From: Tianweitania sediminis
GTDB lineage: Bacteria; Pseudomonadota; Alphaproteobacteria; Rhizobiales; Rhizobiaceae
Assembly: GCF_017813335.1 (NCBI RefSeq)
Contig: NZ_JAGIYY010000010.1
Span: forward strand, 62,001 to 126,000
DNA: 64,000 bases
Reading direction: 5' to 3'
Below the pieces are notes generated by a model. It saw only the letters and a list, made by a program, of their open reading frames with translations. It searched no databases and had not been told where the DNA came from. Every line of letters begins with the position of its first letter. The first letter of the stretch is position 1. Made by a program: the position numbers and the translations under genes. Of the stretch, positions 10,801 to 17,523 are shown in pieces.

Positions 10801-11483
10801 CGTCCCCGCTCGGAGCCAAGAGCCGTGCCGGGAAGAGTGGTTGCCGGAAGGATGGTGTTGGTATCGCGGCCGCGCAGCGAGAAGTAGAACTGCATCTGCT
10901 CGCGGTCATCGGAGTCCGTCACAACGGTCTTCGAGGGTGCTTGACCGATCGTCGCCGTTGCAGCTTCGCCCGCCGTCAAGGACACCGAACCTTGCGGATT
11001 GGAGAAGTCGATTCGCCCCTCAAGGACGATCAGCGATGTGGTGTCCCCGTTCACCGACATCGTCCAATCGGTTCCGCGGATAGCGGCAGCGGCTGCCGGC
11101 GTGTCGATCGTCAAGCCTGCGCCGCCCCGTTCGGCGCGGGCCCACAGCGTCCCTGACTGAAGCTCGAAGGCTGAATCGCTGGTGGCGCCCACCTGCTTCA
11201 CCAGCAAGGTCGTGTTTCGACCAAGCCGCATCTGCGTGCGATCCGAAAACAGAACCGCAAGATTGCCGTTGGCGTTGGTGCGCAGGATGTCTCCAGCCAC
11301 CACGTCCTGATTGATGTCGACCGTGCGCCAGGCTGGGATTTCGATGAACTTCGCTTCTTCACCCGTTTTGCGGGCGATCACCGCGCCTGCGACACCCTGC
11401 GTGCGCGGAAGGATTTCAGCAGAAGCCGAGCCAGCAAGCATTGAGCCGGCAAGAAACAAGCCAACGAACGGCAAAGAACGCAT
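7812..11483 (-). CDS. FecR domain / TPR / C-terminal outer-membrane beta-barrel fusion protein
   Basis: A 1223-residue exported protein with three visible parts. Residues 1-22 are a signal peptide (GSASA before EILPR). Residues about 55-160 form a FecR-type periplasmic domain, with DINQDVVAGDILRTNANG and the typical TPAAAAAIRGTDW. Residues about 225-620 hold tetratricopeptide repeats (for example GSATLWNTLGLAQSQRGALR). From about 700 the chain becomes aromatic and alternating, and it ends FVGSLKVRF with a terminal Phe, as expected of a BAM-inserted barrel. No TonB box or plug is evident. FecR proteins usually partner ECF sigma/anti-sigma systems; here the translational partner is a CHASE2 cyclase instead. 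The upstream neighbour on the same strand is the cellulose operon. Function is inferred only from architecture. Confidence 0.82.
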   Translation of the reverse strand: MRSLPFVGLFLAGSMLAGSASAEILPRTQGVAGAVIARKTGEEAKFIEIPAWRTVDINQDVVAGDILRTNANGNLAVLFSDRTQMRLGRNTTLLVKQVGATSDSAFELQSGTLWARAERGGAGLTIDTPAAAAAIRGTDWTMSVNGDTTSLIVLEGRIDFSNPQGSVSLTAGEAATATIGQAPSKTVVTDSDDREQMQFYFSLRGRDTNTILPATTLPGTALGSERGRIEALPPAARSTEDWLALAEIRLQFDGPEAAVAAADEAERRGLTGAQQARVALVRANAAYQTGRYAEAAALYERALPGLDAERRSVARFGGYFARSLANPDLQEEPPSGGIVGVGGAIADAVTKAYIEGLPAGIEVLRRAEQRYPQESSLPAIRSRFALLIDDREQAEEAIARALSLDPQDTFALETRSYYRAGIKGDVEGALSDAELAVSIAPGSATLWNTLGLAQSQRGALRESVASMQKAIALDAADPLTRTNLAFIYMEENRFAEAKEQIDIALQLDPSLDAALAARGRYYLQTNDHAKAQQDLLAATTANPASAQSLLLLAAAYYQSGNPVAGEQALDNADRLDRNDPVIASVRTAIAVDEFRADDAIIAAQDALKRTRDRGGDYAALSASRDAGSTLNDAFRLLNLNAWGRFYGDAVFDPFSGSSYFDQSLAGSVNPFINNLRFGNVPTEPETNDTSASSLLQGLLLSPQSLAAPSGSPTALLYPFLEVLAGGGVTVDNGDVGWQASLEVQGFAAGPIPTSLYVNVEGLEAGSLRGDDPVETGQYRLDDRSITGTGYIASRPTLNDTVVGYVTSQNFEFDLRVITPEIFVPFFGESVPQSGDARSTNAGVAWAHTFGYHNVATVGFLTNLLDENSSVDTPFITADGDALLPRTEIENSQQTYIGAFNHSLELGAVTLRYGVEAGTIRGDTMTAIFVPPVPPLEEDVSTFETDLDTRRAYLDALYEITPDLKVEAGLFGTSLQGEFTGTDVDEERLEPRVGIAWAPLEGQYLRAGFLRESSVLSSTTLAPIGVVGLQSNQARLAPNGYMDTIATRWESQWTQRLFTAVDYQHQEFHDQTIGIPATADTISLSEGRLDRVSATANVWIGGGLGAFATYAYTDSSNEDPDSVGFGQPLAFVPEHSGRVGLTYVHPSNVKATLAATYVGDRAGDEAGTEIDGYWSTDAFLTWEPFDKRLVLDLAAYNLLDEDFEIAPRTPGWGRTFVGSLKVRF

Positions 11484-11589
11484 GAAAAGCCACCCCTCGG
11501 CCGACGCTCCCTCAAGCGTCCCCTTCGGCAGCCTTATTCTGCCGCAAGGTCACTTCGTCAATATCTTCTCATCAGCAGCAGCAGAAAAG

Positions 11590-11603
11590 AACAAGATCTT
11601 GTT
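11590..11603. promoter_or_regulatory. 14-bp perfect palindrome upstream of the FecR-barrel gene
   Basis: AACAAGATCTTGTT is self-complementary and lies in the 153-bp gap between the end of the cellulose TPR gene and the FecR-barrel start, 107-120 bp upstream of that start. A dimeric regulator site is plausible, but no regulator has been identified. Confidence 0.35.
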
Positions 11604-11636
11604 GCGGCAATCGCACACTGATCCTGGTGCAGCAGG

Positions 11637-14054
11637 TCAGGGACGTCCGCGGGTTGCGTTCACGGCAGCAAGCCCCTTCAGGCCTTCCCGGTTGCCTACG
11701 GCAGCAACTGCGCGAAAGACCCGCTCCGCGTCATTCAAGCGCTGCATATTCAGGTAAGCATATCCACGCAGAACCATGAGGTCGGTGCGCTCAGTTGCAA
11801 GGCGGGAACGCTGATCCAGAGCCAGAAGCGCCTCGTTATAGCGTTCCTGTTCGAAGAAGCCGGTGGCGCGCTGCGTCAGAATGTCGACTTCGAGCTGATG
11901 CGTGCGGTCGCTGGGTTGCGGTGCCTTGACCGCCGCAACGGCCGCGTCATCAACAAGGTTGCGGCGCAGATAAGCCAGCGACTGGCCATAGGCCGCGTCG
12001 CGTTGAACGGCAGCATTCCCGGTTTGCAGGGCGCGCTCGAACGCATCGGTCGCCTCAAGCGGCCGGTTGAGGTCCATCAGGCACCAGCCACGCGCCAAGG
12101 CGGCTTGGCCAGATAGCTGGTTGTAAAGATCCGTGGTGGCGCAGCCGCGTCCCTGCGGCGTTCGGGCTCTGGGTGCTGCGCTGCCCGATGCGGTTGCGGG
12201 CGATGCTGCGCGCGGTCCAGTTAGGGCGGCGGTATACGCCTGGGGAAGCGGCGCAGCGCCGCTCGCCTCGTGCGCTGGGGCTCCCGCAAATCGCTCCACC
12301 GCGGCCTGCGGCGTTTGCACGGTTACCGGCGGGGCCGATTGCAATTCCTGCGACGAAGAGGCCGTTTCGCCCGCGGGGGAGGCAACGCTCGAACGCGCCG
12401 GGCGTGCCGGCCTTTGGCGCCGGTCTTCGCCCAAGTCGGCGATCCGCTCGGAACGGCCGGCCCAGAGGCGCTGGATTTCCCGAACACCGGCGTGGTCGCC
12501 CAGAATATTACGGGTCAGCGCGAGACCATAAGCCGACGCTTCATCGTCAGGCTTCCAGCCGAGTGCTGTTTGAAACCACTGGCCGGCCGTTTGATGCTGG
12601 TTCAGGTCACGCGCATACCAGCCAAACTGCTGCGCCGCCGCAGCGTCCTTCACTTCTGCCGTTTCGCCCGCCATGCGCGTCAAAACAGCGGGATCGATGG
12701 CAACCCGCGGTTCCGTGGCAAGGTAGTTGGCGACCGCAGCCATGTAGACCCGGCCGATCTCGTCATTTTCATCACGCCACTTGTAAAGCACCTCTTCCGC
12801 TTCACCCGGCTTGTCCTGAGCAACGAGGGCAAGAGCCTGCCCCTGCGAGGCCTCCGCCGTATCCTCGCGCTCCCGCGCAGTGGAGAACCATCGCTGCGCG
12901 TCTTGCGGGCGATCCCGACGAAGATAATACCAGCCAAGAAGCCGCGCATCCGACGCAGTGCCCGCTTCGGGTTCTGCGGCGGCGGTGACTGCCTGCAGTT
13001 CGTCGTCCTGAACAGTTAGGGACGGATCTTCACCGGCATCCGCAACCGATTTGCGGGCGAGCGACAAACGGGCGGCCGCGAACTCATCGCTGCCCGGACG
13101 TGCGGTTGCCAAAAGTTCGTCGACCAAGGTGCGCGGCAGAAGCGGAATGGCTTTCTCAACGGTCGCAACGCGCTCTTCCGCATTGTCGCAGTTGTCGAGG
13201 ACGTATTTGTATGCGTCTCGGGCCCGCTCGGGCCGGTCTGTTTGCGCGAAGGCTTCTGCCACGCGCCACAAAACGTCGACTTCGCTGCAAGTCAGGAGGC
13301 TCGGTGTCTCGGAGGCCGTTCGAACCACGGTTTCGAACTGCTTCAGATCAGAGGCGTTCACCAGTCGCTCACGCGCTTCGGCGACTTCGACGCGGTCCAG
13401 CAGGTCTGTTGGAGTCGTCCAGGCGGGATCTGCTGCCTGCCGATCGGAAATGGCCTTGCGCAGTTCCGCATACCGGCCTTGGGCGTAGAGTTGCCACATC
13501 GCATCGAGTTGCGGATCGCTGACGGCTGGCACCGCGAGTGGATCCGCGGGCGGTGTCCAGTTGGGGTAAAGCGTGCGCAAACGCGCGATCTCGGCTTCCA
13601 GGCGGCGCTGGTCGCCTTCGCGAGCGAAGTAGCGCAAGGCTGTTTCGTCCACTTGCGGCTGGCTGACGTCGGGAGCGGTCGTTGCAGCGTTTTGCGCGGT
13701 TGCGGCGCTGTCCGCTTGTGCCAGCATCACAGGAGCCGGCGTAGCAGAGGTGGACGGGCGCTTTTGCTCGCCGAGAAAGGCGGAAAAGCGCTCCAGGTTT
13801 TGGGGGGCAGCCATGCGCAGCACCCTCCCAGAGCCCGCCGGCGGCGAGCCAGTCGTTCCCTCGGGCGTGCTGGATTGGCTTTGCGTCAGTTCAAACTTTG
13901 AAGCGGGCAGCGCGCTGGTTGTTGCCGCATCGAGCATGGCTCTTGCCGCCCTTTTCGGGGGCGCAGGAGCCGTCGGTGCCGGCTCCATCGCGCGCAGCAC
14001 GAGAGCCGTGCTCAGGCTTGTTGCAAGGGCCGTGGCGATCAGAGCGGTTTTCAT
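11637..14054 (-). CDS. Periplasmic TPR protein of the cellulose operon (BcsK-like)
   Basis: An 805-residue exported protein rich in tetratricopeptide-like helices (for example KQFGWYARDLNQHQTAGQWF-type units and LARGWCLMDLNRPLEATDAF). It has a long Ala/Pro/Thr-rich linker near residues 20-110 and another near 550-630. It lacks a C-terminal beta-barrel, so it is not a full BcsC. In rhizobial type III cellulose operons this slot holds a TPR protein called BcsK, and the same role is likely here: a periplasmic scaffold for glucan passage. The start is ATG 14054, because GGGAGG sits 6 bases upstream of it and directly abuts the alternative ATG at 14060. This start also gives the same ATGA overlap with bcsZ as the other junctions. 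Confidence 0.75.
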   Translation of the reverse strand: MKTALIATALATSLSTALVLRAMEPAPTAPAPPKRAARAMLDAATTSALPASKFELTQSQSSTPEGTTGSPPAGSGRVLRMAAPQNLERFSAFLGEQKRPSTSATPAPVMLAQADSAATAQNAATTAPDVSQPQVDETALRYFAREGDQRRLEAEIARLRTLYPNWTPPADPLAVPAVSDPQLDAMWQLYAQGRYAELRKAISDRQAADPAWTTPTDLLDRVEVAEARERLVNASDLKQFETVVRTASETPSLLTCSEVDVLWRVAEAFAQTDRPERARDAYKYVLDNCDNAEERVATVEKAIPLLPRTLVDELLATARPGSDEFAAARLSLARKSVADAGEDPSLTVQDDELQAVTAAAEPEAGTASDARLLGWYYLRRDRPQDAQRWFSTAREREDTAEASQGQALALVAQDKPGEAEEVLYKWRDENDEIGRVYMAAVANYLATEPRVAIDPAVLTRMAGETAEVKDAAAAQQFGWYARDLNQHQTAGQWFQTALGWKPDDEASAYGLALTRNILGDHAGVREIQRLWAGRSERIADLGEDRRQRPARPARSSVASPAGETASSSQELQSAPPVTVQTPQAAVERFAGAPAHEASGAAPLPQAYTAALTGPRAASPATASGSAAPRARTPQGRGCATTDLYNQLSGQAALARGWCLMDLNRPLEATDAFERALQTGNAAVQRDAAYGQSLAYLRRNLVDDAAVAAVKAPQPSDRTHQLEVDILTQRATGFFEQERYNEALLALDQRSRLATERTDLMVLRGYAYLNMQRLNDAERVFRAVAAVGNREGLKGLAAVNATRGRP

Positions 14055-15106
14055 GCGCATCCTCCCGGCAAGGCGCGCAAATGGGCAAGCGACAGGAGAT
14101 GCAGGGTCGATGGGTAGTAAGCGGTCGGCGTGAACTCGAGCAGATCCTCCGGCAGCGCCGTGCCATCCAGAACGCAGGCAACAAGCGCCGGGATAATGCG
14201 ATAGCCGGGATCAGTGAGGGTCGTGTGGGTGCGGCCGGTTTTGAGATCCACAAGGCTCAGGCCAGCGCCGCCCGCATCTTCCGCGAACGGTCGCAACAGG
14301 GCGGGATCGTCGATGCCGGCGCGCAGAAGATAGAGTGGAATGCGGATGGCGTTGTAGCCGAACTCGACTGCAAAACCCTCGGCGGGAGTCGGCCGCTGCT
14401 TCAGCGACACCCACTCTGGAGGAAGCTGACGCTCGCTGAAGCGAGCGTTCTTTACGAGAGCCTGACCGGCACGCGCAAGCGCCTTCCAGTCTGTTGCCTT
14501 GTCCTGGCTGGCAAAGCGGGTGAAGGCTTCGAACACCCAGTAGGACGGGTTTACCACCGGACCGTCAGGCCGATCGTCGCGGCCAAAGCCGTTGGCTGCC
14601 GGAAGAAGGGTGATGCTGCTGTTTAACGGGATCACGACCTCGCGTCCGATCGCGGCTATCAGCCCTTGCGCAGCCGCAGCCAAGTCTGCGCGCTGCCACG
14701 CCTCGCCGGCCAGAGACAAGGCGTAAGCGATCAGAACATCGCCGTCGCTGGCATTGTTGGGGTCCGATACATGTGGCGTTTTTCCCGGCTCCCACCGCCA
14801 CGCCGCCAAACCATCATCGCGCAGCAGAAGCTCTGTTTTCGTGAAAGACCAGATCTGGTCGAAATCCGGGGCGCTGTTTGCCAAAAAAGCCAGAAGCAGC
14901 CCATAGCCCTGTCCCTCGGAATGGCTGATTCCTCCATTGCCGGTGTCGACGACCCGGCCCGTGCCTTCGACGAAGCTGTTCTTGAAGGCGCTCCATTCCG
15001 CAGCGGTGATTGTGCCGGGCGTGACGGCGACGGGTTGTGCGTTGGCAGGAGACGCCATGATCATCATGAGCGCGCCGATAACAGCTGAAACGAGGCGGTT
15101 GGTCAT
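14051..15106 (-). CDS. bcsZ: Cellulose operon endoglucanase, glycoside hydrolase family 8 (BcsZ)
   Basis: A 351-residue periplasmic endo-beta-1,4-glucanase. Residues 1-23 are a signal peptide (SPANA before QPVAV). The GH8 acid is E64 in SHSEGQGYGL. A GH8-like block around the probable base D121 reads NASDGDVLIAYAL. In cellulose-producing bacteria this enzyme trims or disentangles nascent glucan and is needed for normal export and fibril quality. The ATG overlaps the bcsB stop (ATGA), and its own TGA overlaps the start of the TPR gene. A longer frame extends upstream inside bcsB and was not used, because the signal peptide begins exactly at the overlap. Confidence 0.92.
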   Translation of the reverse strand: MTNRLVSAVIGALMMIMASPANAQPVAVTPGTITAAEWSAFKNSFVEGTGRVVDTGNGGISHSEGQGYGLLLAFLANSAPDFDQIWSFTKTELLLRDDGLAAWRWEPGKTPHVSDPNNASDGDVLIAYALSLAGEAWQRADLAAAAQGLIAAIGREVVIPLNSSITLLPAANGFGRDDRPDGPVVNPSYWVFEAFTRFASQDKATDWKALARAGQALVKNARFSERQLPPEWVSLKQRPTPAEGFAVEFGYNAIRIPLYLLRAGIDDPALLRPFAEDAGGAGLSLVDLKTGRTHTTLTDPGYRIIPALVACVLDGTALPEDLLEFTPTAYYPSTLHLLSLAHLRALPGGCA

Positions 15107-17523
15107 CAGCGTCGCCCAAGATTCTGCAGCAACAGCAAAGTCGCCACGCCGAGGAGCATGCAAGCCACAAACAACGCGGCCGCGAAGGAAAGCACGTTGC
15201 CCGAAAGCCAGTTGGCGACCACCAGGCGCACATTGGCGAACGTCAGTGGACCGGTAGGGCGGAAATTGAAGGTGCTGACGGCGTGCGTCGAGGTAGATTG
15301 TTCTGTAGCGTTGAACAGCACCATTTCGCCGCCGACCCGGTTCCATTGGGGCGTTTGCGCGAGACCTTCAGCCCCCTCCCACAGCGCATCTGCTGTTGGG
15401 GCGGTGACCATGGTCCACACGGCTTCATCGTCCGGTGCCGGCCGCTGTGCGATCAGCAGGGACGTTTCAGCCGAAGGGGTGAATTGGTCAGCTCCGCGCG
15501 GCGTCAAGCGCAGCGATTCCAGGGTGATGTCGAAGTTCCGGTTCAGCCACTCCTGCAAGGAGCTGACTTGCCCGCGCCAGCCGGCATTGGACAGTTGATC
15601 GCGCCACTTTTCGAACGTCGCGGTGGTTTGCTGCAGATCGATTTCCGGCTGAGGCAAGGCTGTTTCGTCGCCCCAAGCCATGCGGCTTTGCGGCGCGATG
15701 CCGACCTGAGCCAGCACCTCAGGCTGGAACTGCGAAATCGGCCCGAAGAACAGGGCGTCGCGCTCGCCGACCATGGCCATCGAGCTGACCGGTTCGATGG
15801 CCAGGGGACGACCTGCCGCCACCGACATCTTGGCGAGAAAGGTGGCGGCTGTGGAAAGCGAAGCCGTTCCGCCGCCATTGATCACAACAGGCGTCGGCTG
15901 AGGCGAGCGGTTGTAAGGAAAGCCGGTGCCAGCGAGGCCCGCGAGGTTTGGAACCTGAGCCATGCGGGCGAAGTCAGGCATCTCGAAATTACTGGTGTCG
16001 AACAGAACGAAGCGGCCTCCGGCATCGGCCTCGCCCCCCGGCACGCAGGCTTCATCGGCCGCGGTGCGCAGATGCGCTTCAACGGCAATCGTGTTCGCGC
16101 CCGGCCGGAAGTGCCGCATGGTGACCGAAACCGGCAACTGCCGCAAAATAGCGCCGCCGCCGCTTGTGATCGGCAGCGTCGAAGCGATGTTGCCATTGAC
16201 ATAAACGTCGATGTGGCTGCCGGGCAGAACGTCGGCCGTGTACGCGGCATCCAGCAGGATCCGGGCTTCGCCATAATCGTTGGCGTAGAAGTCGGCTGGA
16301 ATGCCGATCAGGATCTCTGTTCTGAAGCGCCGCCCCGAAAACTCCTGCGTCGACGCGCCAAGTTTGGCGAAGCTTTGCTTGCCGCCGGAAAAGAAGATCG
16401 GTGCATTCGGATAATGCCAAGCCTGCGTTGAAAGAGCACTGCGCTGGGTGTCTATGGGGCGATCAACAGGTGTGGTGATGGTATCCACCGCTGTCTCGAT
16501 GGCCTGCCACGTCGGTCCGGTCACGACCATTGTTCCGGCGCCGGTTTCCGGGTCGTCCACGAAGCTGATCGTGGGGGAAACCGAAGCTCCGTTGGGCACC
16601 TCCGCCAGAACGCGCTGGACATCGGCCGGCAAGCCTACCACGATGTTCAAGCTGCCGGAGCCTGCTGGCCTGACCGCCTCTTGCGTGATCTGGACGCTCT
16701 GGTTCGGCATGTTGGCATAAACGGCCAAACCTTCTGCCAAACGTAAAACGGGCTTGGTTGCGGTGACAACATCAATGCCGGGCGCGATGATGTTGAAGCG
16801 GGTTTTCCCGGCCGCATCGACGCCGATGCTGGCAACATCCTCCAAACGCGTCATGCGGCGGGTGTCGCCGCGGAATGACAGATACGTCCGTTCCGGTGCG
16901 ATCTCCGTCCAGAGCTCGTAGGTGGATTCAATCGTGCAGTCTGTTCGATGGCGTTGCTGCGCTGCAATCGTGATCAAGTTCGACCCTTGCCGGACAAGGC
17001 CTGCAGGCAGCGGAACAGCGACTTCGCTGATGCCGTCGGGGCTTTTTACCGGGTTTTCCAGGATCGGAACGCCGTTTACGAAGACCCGAAGCACCGAGGT
17101 CTCGGGCGCGACAACGATTGCGTTCTGGTAAGCCACGTTCAGCGTGGTTGCGGCTTCCGCTTCTTCCGCGCTGAGTTGTATGGTCCACTGCTTGCTATCA
17201 ATTTCTCCGGTCAGTGACAGGCGGTCACTGGGAATGACGTATCGCCGTAACGTCGCATCGGTGGGGGTTCCCGAGGGGGCAGGCCTCGAGGCGATGGGCG
17301 CGGGTGAGGGCGCAACAGGGAGCTGCCCATTCGATGGGGCGGGGCTCGGAGCTGGTGCCGCTTTTGCAGCTGGTGCGGGAGTTGCAGGTTGCCGCGCTGG
17401 CGGTTCGGTCTTGACGGGAGGAGAGGCCTTCCTTTCGGGTGACATGTCGAATGGAGCCGGCTGGCTGGACACCAGTCCGGTGGAGGCAAGCAGCAATGCA
17501 AGCAGGGCGGCTGTTCGGGTCAT
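15106..17523 (-). CDS. bcsB: Cellulose synthase periplasmic subunit BcsB
   Basis: An 805-residue periplasmic, inner-membrane-anchored partner of BcsA that guides the glucan through the periplasm. Residues 1-20 are a signal peptide (LLALLLASTGLVSS). Residues about 25-80 are a Pro/Ala-rich linker. A long BcsB domain with paired carbohydrate-binding/ferredoxin-like modules follows (for example VLRVFVNGVPI and GSHIDVYVNGN). The C-terminal transmembrane helix (about 775-800) ends LLLLQNLGRR, the tail that docks to BcsA. The start is the ATG overlapping the bcsA stop (ATGA). The upstream extension of the open frame lies within bcsA. Confidence 0.93.
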   Translation of the reverse strand: MTRTAALLALLLASTGLVSSQPAPFDMSPERKASPPVKTEPPARQPATPAPAAKAAPAPSPAPSNGQLPVAPSPAPIASRPAPSGTPTDATLRRYVIPSDRLSLTGEIDSKQWTIQLSAEEAEAATTLNVAYQNAIVVAPETSVLRVFVNGVPILENPVKSPDGISEVAVPLPAGLVRQGSNLITIAAQQRHRTDCTIESTYELWTEIAPERTYLSFRGDTRRMTRLEDVASIGVDAAGKTRFNIIAPGIDVVTATKPVLRLAEGLAVYANMPNQSVQITQEAVRPAGSGSLNIVVGLPADVQRVLAEVPNGASVSPTISFVDDPETGAGTMVVTGPTWQAIETAVDTITTPVDRPIDTQRSALSTQAWHYPNAPIFFSGGKQSFAKLGASTQEFSGRRFRTEILIGIPADFYANDYGEARILLDAAYTADVLPGSHIDVYVNGNIASTLPITSGGGAILRQLPVSVTMRHFRPGANTIAVEAHLRTAADEACVPGGEADAGGRFVLFDTSNFEMPDFARMAQVPNLAGLAGTGFPYNRSPQPTPVVINGGGTASLSTAATFLAKMSVAAGRPLAIEPVSSMAMVGERDALFFGPISQFQPEVLAQVGIAPQSRMAWGDETALPQPEIDLQQTTATFEKWRDQLSNAGWRGQVSSLQEWLNRNFDITLESLRLTPRGADQFTPSAETSLLIAQRPAPDDEAVWTMVTAPTADALWEGAEGLAQTPQWNRVGGEMVLFNATEQSTSTHAVSTFNFRPTGPLTFANVRLVVANWLSGNVLSFAAALFVACMLLGVATLLLLQNLGRR

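Noticed and set aside
15283-16431. A 382-codon open frame opposite bcsB
   Set aside because: Antisense shadow; Arg-rich and without recognisable motifs.
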